From Nocardia sp. BSTN01 (GTDB lineage Bacteria; Actinomycetota; Actinomycetes; Mycobacteriales; Mycobacteriaceae), in NCBI RefSeq assembly GCF_015354405.1, contig NZ_JADKYP010000062.1, positions 1-37,598 on the forward strand: a stretch of DNA of 37,598 nt. The letters run 5' to 3'. A program made the translations under genes and the position numbers. Below, piece by piece: positions 15,961 to 26,100 of this stretch (the first letter of the stretch is position 1; each line of letters starts with the position of its first letter). Under the pieces are notes generated by a model. That model did no database searches, was not told the origin of the DNA, and worked only from the letters and a program-made list of their open reading frames with translations.

Positions 15961-17691
15961 TCACGACTGTGCGACGAACGCGCTGAAGAGTCCTGCGAAC
16001 TCCTCATCCTGTTGGTGCGTCCCGAACAGCAATGCGCGGTCGAGGTACGTGTTGTTCAGCTCGCACGAGGTCTCCGGCACCAGCACACATGCGTGACACG
16101 CGGCGAGGTTCAACGCGTCGGCCCCCGAGGCCTTCGACTCGATGCACACCGGGTCGGAGGAGCACCACGACAAGCGGACCAGCCCCTCGCGCAGCATGGT
16201 CGCGAACGTCTCGGGCGAGGCCTGCGAGGCCACGCCCCCGAGGCTGCCGGCCGAGTCCGAACTCGCCGTGTAGACGAGGATGCCCGCCATGTCGTCATCG
16301 ACGTAGAGCCGCTCGCGCAGCGCCGATGCGGGGTACCCCGCATCCAACGAGAGCTGGTCGATCAGAACGTGTGCGAGGGTGTGGACCGCCACCTGGACGA
16401 TGTCGACGGCTGGCGCCTCGCTGCGGCCGAAGACCTCGGCACGACGATCCGCCGCGGCCTGCAGCGAACATCGTCGGCCTGCGGCGAAGGGCTGCTTCGC
16501 CCAGTCCGCCAGCTTGTGCCGATCGAGTGCGAGGAAGACTCCCTCACCGATCACTTCGATTGCGGGAAGCCAGTTCCGGCTGTCAGCGGACAAAGTGCAG
16601 AGTCCCTCGGATCCCGGTTCGCGCGCCCCATCCAGTCGAGAGAACCCGAAGAGCGCCCGGACCTCGCGCAGCCGGGTGACCTTGCGGATCTCGGTGATCA
16701 GTCCCGGTACCGATGCGTCCTTCGCCATCGGCAGACAGACGAAGTCTGAGTCGATCCCAGTCTCCTCCTGACCGGAGATCAAAGCGGCGAACTCGTCACG
16801 GCGCAGGGCCTCCTCGCCGAGGTCGGACGCCTCCTCGGTCTCACGACGCCGCTCGATCTCGCGGGTGATGTTCTCGACGGAGAACCGTCCTTTCGACTTC
16901 TTCGCGAGGTTCTCGAGCATCTTGGCCGTGTAGGCCTCCGGGTCTCCCAGGAGCTCCCAGTGTCGATCGACGAACTTCGCCAGCGCCTCCGAGTACGGCG
17001 GGATCGAGATCGCCGAGCGCACTGCGGGGAACCAGACGTTCGACGCACCGCGCTGCAACACTCGCGGAACCAGCGAACAGTCTTCCGTCGCGTCGGGCCC
17101 CAACCACGGGCGTGCGCCCTGACAGGTCCCGAACTCGGCCAATGCCTTCGGCGCCACCGCACCGTCCAACGACTTCGGGCTCACCCCACAGCTGCACTCG
17201 AGCACCAGGTCTGCGAGCGAGGATGTGCGGCCGCGCGACTGCAGCTTCATCGCGTGCTTGGTCGCGGCCGGTGCCACAGTGCCCTTGTGGAGCCAACGGT
17301 AGTAGGGGAATTCATCGATGTGCCCCTTCGTGCAGGCGGTGATGAGCCTGAACGGCGAGAGCAGCGACTTCTCCTTGCACTGCGCACACTTCGCGACGTT
17401 CCAGTCCTTCGCTAGGTCATACAGCGAGCCGATCCGGCGGCACGAGGGACACACCTGGGTCACCGGGAATCGGATGACCGGGACGTCCCGCGGCGTGCCT
17501 GCCGGCGGCACCTTCAACTCGGCAACGCGCAGCGAACGGGCTAGGCGCGGCTCGCTGACGGTGTTCGCGCGCTGCTCGTTCCAGTAGTCGAGGCCCACGA
17601 TCATGTAGCTCGTCGTCTCCGACGGGAAGAGCCCGCCGATCCCGTAGGTGCTGAGAAGTTGACCCCTGCGGGCCTTCGCTCCGGTCGTCAT
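15961..17691 (-). CDS. drmB: DrmB-like DUF1998 protein of a DISARM-related defence system
   Basis: A 576-aa protein. The opening RRGQLLSTYGIGGLFP is typical of DrmB. A zinc ribbon follows: CPSCRRIG (about residue 85) and CAQCKEK (about 102), then CSCG near 165. The DUF1998 core is at about 435-520: AVHTLAHVLIDQLSLDAGYP, ALRERLYV, AGILVYTASSDSAGSLGG, then Cys clusters CIES and ACHACVL. In DISARM, DrmB forms a complex with the DrmA helicase and helps recognise foreign DNA. The ATG at 17691 overlaps the drmA stop as ATGA. It is the last gene of the operon; no phospholipase D gene (drmC) follows within the 180 nt before the HAD gene. Confidence 0.88.
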   Translation of the reverse strand: MTTGAKARRGQLLSTYGIGGLFPSETTSYMIVGLDYWNEQRANTVSEPRLARSLRVAELKVPPAGTPRDVPVIRFPVTQVCPSCRRIGSLYDLAKDWNVAKCAQCKEKSLLSPFRLITACTKGHIDEFPYYRWLHKGTVAPAATKHAMKLQSRGRTSSLADLVLECSCGVSPKSLDGAVAPKALAEFGTCQGARPWLGPDATEDCSLVPRVLQRGASNVWFPAVRSAISIPPYSEALAKFVDRHWELLGDPEAYTAKMLENLAKKSKGRFSVENITREIERRRETEEASDLGEEALRRDEFAALISGQEETGIDSDFVCLPMAKDASVPGLITEIRKVTRLREVRALFGFSRLDGAREPGSEGLCTLSADSRNWLPAIEVIGEGVFLALDRHKLADWAKQPFAAGRRCSLQAAADRRAEVFGRSEAPAVDIVQVAVHTLAHVLIDQLSLDAGYPASALRERLYVDDDMAGILVYTASSDSAGSLGGVASQASPETFATMLREGLVRLSWCSSDPVCIESKASGADALNLAACHACVLVPETSCELNNTYLDRALLFGTHQQDEEFAGLFSAFVAQS

Positions 17692-20600
17692 CGCTTCCTC
17701 TTCATTGGAATCGCGTAGAGCCCACTCTCGGCGTCGACCTCACGCATGCTCATCATCGTTGGCCAAGGAACGTCCTGCTGGGAGTACTCGATGTCCTCGT
17801 CGGTCAACGCGACCGACGGATCGACGAGCAACGAGGCTTCGAGGTTCTTCGCGTTGCTGTACCGCATGTTCGGCCGCGCCTCACCCGCCTCCGACCACAC
17901 GTCCAACAACTCGTGCACCTGCTCGACCGTGCCCTCGCGCTCCTGCTCGGCATCCTCATCCAAAGGAACCGCCGGGTTCGTAAGCACCGCCTTCGCCCGC
18001 TCGCCGATGATGTCGGCGACCTTACACAGGTCGTCCCAGTTGTCGGCGGCGAGATACGCGGCGGTGTCCGGAGCGAGCTCCGGTACGAGCAACCGTGCGA
18101 GCGAGACCAGCACCCCGTGCAACCCGCGGTCGCGCGCCCTGGCCGCGAACGGCGTCGCGCTAGTAGCTTCGACCGCCCGGTACAGCGCCTGGTGATACGG
18201 GACGAAGCTCTCGTAGTGCGAGCGGTCTCGGGAACGGGCGGCATTGAAGATCGTGACCACGAGACCGGGGAACTTACGGCCCACGCGGCTGGTCGCCTGA
18301 ATATATTCGGAGCTCGACTGCGGCTGTCCCATCACGGCCATGAGACCGAGCCGGTCGATATCGACACCTACCGAGATCATGTTCGTGGCCAGCACCACGT
18401 CGTCCGGTTTCCCCGTCGACAGCGCCACTTCGAGCTTCTTGAGGCGTTCGGGAATCTCCGATGACGGGACGCGGCTGGTCAGCTCATTGACCGGTTCGAG
18501 CTTTCTCGTCTCCGTGCCCTTCCTGTTGGCCACTACCTGCAGCCGTTCACGTACGTCGCCCTCGACCTGCAGATTCGCACTGCCGAGGACCCGTAGGCTG
18601 TTGAAGTAGCCGAGCAGTGTCCAGTAGGGGTCCCGCGTGTCGTCATCGCCGTCGATGTCCTTCGCCGCCTGTAGAAGAGCCGCGTAGACGCGCACCAGCA
18701 GGGTCGCGTGGCTCGACCCCGGCGACATGACGCCTACGTATTGGCGGGTGCCCTGCGTCTCGGGCGGTGCAGGCTCAGCGAAGAACGACTCGTCGGGGTT
18801 GATCCCAGGCGGTGGGAACTGTGCCGCGCTGCGTGCGAACACCGATCGGATCTGCTTCTCCGCCCGCCGGATCGTCGCCGTCGACGCGATCACCTTGGGC
18901 CGGCCGCGATCCGCTACTTCTTCGAGCGGGTCTGACGAGCATGCGGCGTCGACTGCGGTCTCGTACAGCCCAACCATCGAACCGAGCGGGCCCGAGATCA
19001 GGTGCAGTTCGTCCTGGATGATCAGGTTCGGCGGGTGTCCGATCCCGTCACGAGCGAAAAGCTTGCGGACGTCCTCCCGCCAAGCCATCGCCGCGAACTT
19101 GTCGACGGTACCGAGAATGAGTTCCGGTCGCGCCCGATAGACGTCCTCGTCGACGACATGGACCGGCAGACCATCCTTGAAGTCGCAGTCGGCCGTGCCG
19201 CAACGGATCTGAAGCTGCTCCTCCGGAGACCTCACAACCCGATAGTTGGCGTGGTCCATCATCGCGCCGCACCACGGACACTGTGTCAGCTGGACCGGGT
19301 TCTTCGACTGAAGCTCGCGGCCCGACGCCAGATCACGGAGCGACTTGCGAGCCTCCGCAAGCGTGTTCGGGGTGCCGCCCTGTCCCACCCACAGCCCGAT
19401 CGAAAACGGCCGACTCCCGATGCCGGAGTCGCCCGTGCGCACCGTCTCGAGGGAGCACATCAACATCGTCGCCCGCTCGAACTGCTGAATCGTCAACAGC
19501 CGCAGGGTGTACCGCATGATCACGCCGACGCCCTGCGCCTCGGGATCGAGCAGTCGTCGGTGCAGGATGGAGAACGCGACAAGGCCCAGATACGCCTCCG
19601 TCTTGCCACCACCTGTCGGGAACCACAGCAGGTCCGCGATCTCGCGGTCCGGATGATGCCGGTCGACCAGCCCAGGGAGGTTCAGCAGGATGTAGGCGAT
19701 CTGGAAGGGGTACCAACGGTCCCCCACCCCATCGCCCACCTCACCCTTCCCGCCGCTGCGGACCCAGTCCTGGCGTGCGCGTTGTAGCTGCATCGCCTGG
19801 TTCGCCAGCCGGAATGCGCGCATGCTGATCGGGTCCGACTCCAGCAGGTCGATCCCGGATTCGATCCGGCCCGCGGCAGTCCGGGCGTACTCGATATGGC
19901 GCCGAGCGGTGCCGAGCAGGGCGTCGCGCACATCGGCTTCACCTGAATCCAGGCCGCTCGCAAGCTGTTCGATCCACTCGCGGTAGCGCGTCGTCAACCC
20001 CCGCAGGCTCGCGACGACCTCCGTGTCCGTCGCGGTCGCCAGGAAAGACATCCGCAGGTCGACCGACTCGTCCAGGAGACCCGGGCGGGCGCGGGCGACC
20101 TCCAACGTCGGGAGGAATGTCGTCGCGACGCGATCCACGGCCTCCGAGTAGGTGCTCGTGTCCCAGTCCACGGCGCACCCGTGCCCGATCGCGAACGTCC
20201 GCTTGTTCCGATACAGCAACGCCGATGTGTCGAGGTCTTCGTCGCGTCCGACGTTCACGTGCCCGGAGCGGTCGACGATCGCCGGCACCGCAGTCGAGAC
20301 GGTGAGCCCCACCTGGAACCACGCCTTGTCGTCCCGGAGCTCGCCTTTCACCGGCACACGCGTGTTCCGCAGCGCCATCGACACGGTGGTGACCCCATCA
20401 CGCGGCGGCCGCACATACACGTACAACTCGAGACCGTCGGCGATCTCACCCGGACTGCGCACTCCCGGCTGCACGACGGACACCTTCACCGGCTTCAGGT
20501 TCAACGGAACGCGCCGCCAGTCGCTGGAACGGCCTCTCTTCTTGGTGTTTTCCATCGGCTCACCGTCGGCGTCGACGACCACGTAGCTCGCGCCTGCGAC

Positions 20601-20924
20601 CAGGACCGAGACCTCGCTCGCGTCCGCGAGCCGGACGGAGAACGTCAAGCCCACCGAGGATGGGTACCGCATCAACGCCTGTGCGACCGGGCTGTCATCC
20701 GACGCAGACGAGTCTTCGGCGTCGGCACCGTCGGGTTCTGGGGTCTCCTGCTGCAGGCCATCACCCGGCCACAGTGTGCCGATGATGTAGCGATCGAGTG
20801 GCGCTTCGGAAATGATCTCGTGTTCTCCGTCGCCCGGGCCCACCACGTCTCGGGCCAGCTCTTCGACCATCTCGTTCCTGAAGCGGTACTTCTCGTCCAA
20901 CGACGCCCCCTGAGCAGAGTTCAC
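17688..20924 (-). CDS. drmA: DrmA-like SF2 helicase of a DISARM-related defence system
   Basis: A 1078-aa protein. The N-terminal 400 residues are non-helicase and contain LARDVVGPGDGEHEIISE, a feature of DrmA. The helicase core has Walker A WFPTGGGKTEAYLG (about 435), motif II IIQDELHLISGPLGS (about 635), ASTATIRRAEKQIR (about 690) and, in lobe two, VLATNMISVGVDIDRLGL then SSEYIQATSRVGR (about 850-890). A zinc ribbon (CPWCGAMM with a later C-x4-DC) is inserted after the Walker A lobe. The start is GTG 20924: GGAGGAG lies upstream and GTGA overlaps the preceding stop. It probably translocates on DNA with DrmB. The length is close to known DrmA proteins. Confidence 0.88.
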   Translation of the reverse strand: MNSAQGASLDEKYRFRNEMVEELARDVVGPGDGEHEIISEAPLDRYIIGTLWPGDGLQQETPEPDGADAEDSSASDDSPVAQALMRYPSSVGLTFSVRLADASEVSVLVAGASYVVVDADGEPMENTKKRGRSSDWRRVPLNLKPVKVSVVQPGVRSPGEIADGLELYVYVRPPRDGVTTVSMALRNTRVPVKGELRDDKAWFQVGLTVSTAVPAIVDRSGHVNVGRDEDLDTSALLYRNKRTFAIGHGCAVDWDTSTYSEAVDRVATTFLPTLEVARARPGLLDESVDLRMSFLATATDTEVVASLRGLTTRYREWIEQLASGLDSGEADVRDALLGTARRHIEYARTAAGRIESGIDLLESDPISMRAFRLANQAMQLQRARQDWVRSGGKGEVGDGVGDRWYPFQIAYILLNLPGLVDRHHPDREIADLLWFPTGGGKTEAYLGLVAFSILHRRLLDPEAQGVGVIMRYTLRLLTIQQFERATMLMCSLETVRTGDSGIGSRPFSIGLWVGQGGTPNTLAEARKSLRDLASGRELQSKNPVQLTQCPWCGAMMDHANYRVVRSPEEQLQIRCGTADCDFKDGLPVHVVDEDVYRARPELILGTVDKFAAMAWREDVRKLFARDGIGHPPNLIIQDELHLISGPLGSMVGLYETAVDAACSSDPLEEVADRGRPKVIASTATIRRAEKQIRSVFARSAAQFPPPGINPDESFFAEPAPPETQGTRQYVGVMSPGSSHATLLVRVYAALLQAAKDIDGDDDTRDPYWTLLGYFNSLRVLGSANLQVEGDVRERLQVVANRKGTETRKLEPVNELTSRVPSSEIPERLKKLEVALSTGKPDDVVLATNMISVGVDIDRLGLMAVMGQPQSSSEYIQATSRVGRKFPGLVVTIFNAARSRDRSHYESFVPYHQALYRAVEATSATPFAARARDRGLHGVLVSLARLLVPELAPDTAAYLAADNWDDLCKVADIIGERAKAVLTNPAVPLDEDAEQEREGTVEQVHELLDVWSEAGEARPNMRYSNAKNLEASLLVDPSVALTDEDIEYSQQDVPWPTMMSMREVDAESGLYAIPMKRKR

Positions 20925-22741
20925 GAGATCTCCTCCATGATCGACCAATCCGGCTGTGCCAGACCGACAATTCGGGGTGCGAGCCAGAGCCCACACGAAC
21001 CCACGTCGGCGTCCCGCGACTTACGGGGGTCTCCGCCCACGGTCTCCACCGATACCAACGACATTCCCGACAGGATCGCAGGCCACGACCCACCGCGCAG
21101 ACCGAACGCTTTCACGAAAGCTTCGTTGAACGAGTCGCTGGTGCGCCCGACCGATCGTCCGTCCTCGGTCGTGAGGAGATACGAAGGCAGCTCGGAGGTC
21201 GACTGCTCGGTGTCCAGGCTCGCCAACACCCGGGCACCGACGAGGTCGTCCGCACCGAGCGTTTCCTGGACGGTCATCGCATCGAATCCCTCGACATAAG
21301 CCGGGAAGTCCACTGCGACGTCCGTGTACTGGAACTCGACGGCCCGCGTCCGTTTCGTCTTCGGATTCCGATTCGGCACGCGTTCAAGGAGCCGGCCAGG
21401 AAGCCAGTGCATCTCCTTGTAGACCGCATACGTGCGCGGCAGTTCGCAGAGGAAGATCTTTTCCCGCGCCCTGCTCAAGGCAACGTACTGTGCACGCACC
21501 GACGCCCACGCGTCCTCATCGTCTCGTTCATATGACCGATCAACGATGAACACTCGGTCGAACTCGAGTCCCTTCGCTCGATGGACGGTCGAGACGATGA
21601 CGTTGCTCAAATCGGGCTCGGTCAAGGTCAGGGGAACGGTGCCCGACGTGACCAGGTTCCTGATGCGCGAGATGTTGAGGGCGTCGCCGGTGGAGCGCCG
21701 TGAGTTCTCGGCAGACTTCAGCAGGTACCAGGCGTCCTCGCCGATCTCCTTGCCGAGCACCTGCTCCAACGCCTCCTCGGCTTCCGACCGTCGGACGTCC
21801 GGACCGTCGAGAGGCCCGAGTGCCTGTGCGATCCACCGCGCGGCACCGAAGTCCTGCGCGCGACGCCGGACGGCATGCGCGATTCCGTTGTTGTTCAGGT
21901 ACTTCGACACTCGGAGGACCTCACCGTTCGTCGTACACAGCACCGCCGTGCGCACGCCCTTGAAACGGAGCATGTCCGCCCATTCTTCGATGTCCTCGAA
22001 CAGTGGCAGGTCCTCGACGAACTCGTCGAGCACGCGCTGAGCTTCATGCGCATCAGTCAGGCCACGTAGCCGGTCCCCCAGCTCGACGACCTTTTTCGGT
22101 TGCTTTCCCCGTGCGCGGTAGTTCCGACCCAAGCTCAGCGTCGCGGTACCGAACTCGTCCTTCAATGCGGCGAAGACGTCGCTCGAAGAGGTCTTGCTCT
22201 GCGACTCCGCCAACTGAAAGTCGTAGATTCCCTGGAGCGGGTCCCCGAGCACCGTGAGCCCTGCATCGGGATCCAGCCTGCGCAAGATCGCGAGCACGAA
22301 GTCCGCGCGGTCGCCGACGAGGTCCTGCACCTCGTCGATCACGACATGACGGAGGTCCTCGACCTCGAACGGCGTCTCCTCCGCTTTCTCCAGGATCTTG
22401 GTGGCCTGTCGGATGCGCGCCTCAAAATTCCCCGCCGGTTCCACGTCCGCGCCGATCAGGATTTGACCCGCGAAGGAGTCGAACGTGCGTACGTTCGCCG
22501 CTGCCACTTCCCGTAGGTCGAGACGCGTCCGGACGGCGGTCACCGCCGCCCGCGAGAAGCTCAGCACCAGGATCTCCGTCGACGCGGAGAGGTACTCCTC
22601 CTCGACAAGGTGACCGATCCGCGCGGCCACCACCTCTGTCTTGCCCTGTCCGGCTCCCGCGATCACGAGGAGTCGCCGGTCACCAGGGGACTCGACGACC
22701 TCCCGCTGAGCATCGTCGAGCTCCAACGGCGCATTCACCAC
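20921..22741 (-). CDS. UvrD/PcrA-like SF1 helicase in the defence operon
   Basis: A 606-aa SF1A-type helicase. The motifs are complete and in order: Walker A VIAGAGQGKTEVVAARI (about 25-40), Ia-like LSFSRAAVTAVRTR, motif II VIDEVQDLVG (about 138), motif III TVLGDPLQGIYDF (about 168), NYRARGK, motif V VSTVHRAKGLEFDRV (about 385) and motif VI YVALSRAREKIFL (about 422). It is shorter than PcrA and lacks 2B-type bulk, and the C-terminal 150 residues are unlike PcrA. It is not part of the standard DISARM gene set but overlaps drmA by GTGA. The start is GTG 22741 or 22738 behind GGAG; ATG 22795, coupled to a leader ORF, is a longer option. Confidence 0.9.
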   Translation of the reverse strand: MVNAPLELDDAQREVVESPGDRRLLVIAGAGQGKTEVVAARIGHLVEEEYLSASTEILVLSFSRAAVTAVRTRLDLREVAAANVRTFDSFAGQILIGADVEPAGNFEARIRQATKILEKAEETPFEVEDLRHVVIDEVQDLVGDRADFVLAILRRLDPDAGLTVLGDPLQGIYDFQLAESQSKTSSSDVFAALKDEFGTATLSLGRNYRARGKQPKKVVELGDRLRGLTDAHEAQRVLDEFVEDLPLFEDIEEWADMLRFKGVRTAVLCTTNGEVLRVSKYLNNNGIAHAVRRRAQDFGAARWIAQALGPLDGPDVRRSEAEEALEQVLGKEIGEDAWYLLKSAENSRRSTGDALNISRIRNLVTSGTVPLTLTEPDLSNVIVSTVHRAKGLEFDRVFIVDRSYERDDEDAWASVRAQYVALSRAREKIFLCELPRTYAVYKEMHWLPGRLLERVPNRNPKTKRTRAVEFQYTDVAVDFPAYVEGFDAMTVQETLGADDLVGARVLASLDTEQSTSELPSYLLTTEDGRSVGRTSDSFNEAFVKAFGLRGGSWPAILSGMSLVSVETVGGDPRKSRDADVGSCGLWLAPRIVGLAQPDWSIMEEIS

Positions 22742-22796
22742 GACGTCTCCATCACCTCGATCGATCGGGAGATGGACTCGGTCGTGTAGCCGCATC

Positions 22797-22844
22797 TCAC
22801 GCCGCCGAGGTCGACCGTCGATCCTTCGTCGCCGGATTCCACAT
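22797..22844 (-). CDS. Possible 15-aa leader peptide ahead of the uvrD-like gene
   Basis: MWNPATKDRRSTSAA starts at an ATG with TAGGAG five to six bases upstream. Its TGA is followed after one base by an ATG in the frame of the helicase gene. The arrangement suggests translational coupling, or may be chance. It bears on the choice of helicase start. Confidence 0.25.
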   Translation of the reverse strand: MWNPATKDRRSTSAA

Positions 22845-23188
22845 ATGTTCTCCTACGCACCGACAGAAGTCGCATCCGAGGGGCAATCTCACGCCCGACG
22901 CATGACGCGACAGCGGCGCGCTCAGCTGACAAGCAACCCCGTCGCGCCGCGGTCACGGCAGATGATCGCATCATTCAGTCTCCTCGTCGGCCGCACAACT
23001 GTGACTCCGTGTCCACGTAAAACGAGGCGGCAGAACACCTCTGACGTCGGGCACCGAGCCCACGAACATTGCCACATCAGCGTCGCCAGCGCAGTCGTTC
23101 AACCGATCTACACGTCGCTCGATGCCACCACATCGAAGACAACGTCACCCCTCGTCGGTCGATGAGTCCACCCCGGGGCGCTGGGCTG
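22845..23188. other. Noncoding gap inside the defence operon
   Basis: There are 344 nt between the stop of the GHKL-helicase gene and the leader ORF, much longer than any other gap in the operon. No supported ORF or clear hairpin is visible. It may hold a second promoter that sets drmA, drmB and the uvrD-like gene apart from the first two genes. Confidence 0.4.
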
Positions 23189-26100
23189 TCAGGCGGTGTC
23201 GGTCGCGCCCTCCGTATCGATCTCGCTCTCGATGATCTCCTTGAGACTGTCGAAGACGATGCTGTCCTCGAACTCGACGAGGTTGTCGAGAACGTTGACG
23301 ATCAGTACTTCGTCACTACCACCGTTCTTCGGACCTCGAAGGCCGCGACCGACCATCTGCATGTACCGGACCTCGCTGCTGGTCGGTCTGGTGATATAGA
23401 CGGCACGGGTTGCAGGCGCATCGAAGCCCTGCGACAGCACCGCATAGTTGGTGAGCACACGGAGAGCACCGGACTTGAACCGCTCGATCGCCGACCGCCT
23501 GTCTTCCGGACTGGTGTCCTGGTCGATCGAGGCCGCCGGCCTGCCGGACAGGGTGAGCAAGGTGGCGATCGTCTGCGCACTCTCGACAGAAGCCGCGAAG
23601 ACGACGATCGGCCAGTCGTCAGGTTTGCTGAGAATCGACTCGATGATCGTTCGCGTCCGATCCTCGTCCCGCCCGAGTCGTCTCGCCGCATCGCCCGGGA
23701 GCCAGTACTTTTCGCGGAAGTGCTGGATTTCGTGCTCCGCCAGCTCGACCGACACGCCTTTGAGGATTTCGATGCTCGCGCGGGCGAGGATCCGATCCCG
23801 CTGCAGGCGCACCTGCGGATGTTCGTTGCCGAAAACCCCCTCATCGAGCAGATTCTCGTCGAACCTGCGCAGCAGGCGGTGTGTCTCGTCACTGTCACGC
23901 TTCCCGCGGAACGGTGTCGCCGTCAGCCCGAGCAGGAGCTTGTCGCGCTGCGCGTGACCGCGTCCCGTCCATTCCAGGATCTTCGTGTACGACGCGTGGA
24001 GCGCGCCGTGCGCCTCGTCGATGACCACCAGGGGGCAGGCGGCCAACCAGGCATAGTCCGCCTTTTCTACCGCGCGGCTCATCACCTTCTGCCAACTGGC
24101 CACCACGACCTGGACCCCGCCGCGCTCCTCTTCGGTCTCATAGTTCGCCCAGAACCGGCTCAGCACCAATTGGGTGTCCTGCCGCCCCTTCGCACGCCAC
24201 AGGTACGACCACGCGTCGATCGCCTGTTCGCACAGCTCCTCTCCGTCGGCAAGCCACAACACGGGCCCCGAGAAGTGGCCGTCCGCGCCATCCAGCGACC
24301 CGCTTTCGATCGATTCGATGATCGTCTGGACCGCGACGCGCGTCTTCCCCGCACCGGTGGGAAGCGAGATGATCCCCCTCGAAGGCCCGTCGCCGGCCAG
24401 CATCGCACCGAGGCGCTTCGAGACAGTCTCCTGATAATCGTGGAGCGGCTTCAACTGTGTCGGACCGTCCACGTACTCGGTGGGCTTGTTGCGCTTCCGC
24501 GTCTTCTGCCCAGCCCACTCTTCGCCGAAACCCAGGTCCTGCACCCATTTGCGCGTGTCGTACGAACCGTGCCACGACTTCGGCGGCGTTCTCGGAAGGC
24601 CGTGCGGATCCACCTTGCAGGCACGCTCCAATGCCCGGATGCCGAGCATGGTGATGCACAGGCGCGCCAGATCTACCCCCGTCGGCTCTCCCGACCTCGA
24701 GTGGGCCAGGTAATCGAACGCATCCTTCGGTATCAGGGTCTTCAAACGGTCGTCGCCGGCGAACGCAAGCAGCCGCGACGCGTCGTCCGGGGCCTTTCTG
24801 ATGCTGCGGATCAGCTTGGTGTTCCGCTTCCGCTCCATCCGGTCGAGAAGCGCATCCACACGTTTGTCCGTGGAATCCAACATCAACGTGCTCAAGACCT
24901 GCTTCAGCACATCTCTTTCATGGTTCCCGGTGACCAGCAGCACATTGCCGTTGCGCGCGCATGTGCAGCCCACACGCACCTCGGGTTGTCCCGGCACGGC
25001 AGCGACCTTGCTGATGGACAGGCACTTCTGCAGGGTCAGTTCTTCCGGGTCCTCGTCGAGTTCCAACTCGTCGAACACGTCGAACACGTCCGTCAGGCAC
25101 ACCGGTTCAGCGCTCGTCTCGTACGAATAGTCCACGGGCAGTTCATTGCCCGCGACGCATCCCCACAGTTCTGTGAGGTTGTAGACGTCATCTGCGCTGT
25201 CGACCGTCACGCACGGGATGCCGAACGAGTCCAACTCGGCGGCGGACTCACGCGACATGACGATCGCCACGGTCGAACGCGGTGCCGTGCACCAGGTTCC
25301 GTTTCGGAGCACCCAGAGTTCCTCCGGCGCCGAATCCTGATGAGTGTGACACCACCATGCATAGATACGACCGACTCGCTCGACGTCGCCGCGACTGGCA
25401 TGTACCTTTGCCAGCTCTTCGAACTCAGCCGGCGACAGCGACCCGATATCCCGCCTCAGCTGCAGCGCCGACTCCATGTCGCCGCTCAACACGAGTTGAT
25501 TCAAACAGGGCAGAAGCCCCTCGAGTTCGTCGCTGTCGACGTCAGATGCAAACACACGGCCGATCGACATCGGTCCGAGCGTGGTGGGCAGCCGGCCATG
25601 TTGTCTCAGCCACCAGAGTTCCGGCGCAACGTATTGAGCCGCGCCGGTGGCCACGGAAGAGTGCGTGACACGCACACGAGGGGAGTGCATCTCCCCGAGT
25701 ACGGCCACCGTCAAGGCCGTACAGTTCGTCGGGCTGAGGCGCGGAAGGTTCTCGAGCGGGCCCAACAAAGAATCGATCGACTCGATCCGAAGGTTCTCGC
25801 GTGCTTGTACACCGAGTTTCATGTACTCACCGACCGATGACTTTACCGCGGCACGATACTTCGCGACCCAGTGTTCATGGGCGTGCGCCGGGCTGCGGAA
25901 CGGCCTACCCCGCACCCCGAGCAGTGCCAGGATCTCCCCGTCGGCCGCGTGGTAACCACTGTCGACCAGAAACTCGCCGTCCTCCTTCAGCGGTTTGAGA
26001 CTGCCCCCGGCCGTCATGAGATCTGCCGGGAGAACCCATTTCCCGCGGCCGTCTTTCACGTGGACGAGTTGTGCAGCGTGCCCGTCCAGCACCTGTTCGA

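Noticed and set aside
23069-25840. A 923-codon plus-strand reading frame opposite the GHKL-SF2 gene
   Set aside because: It has no motifs, is Arg/Pro-rich and lies antisense to a protein with clear helicase motifs; it is a high-GC shadow.
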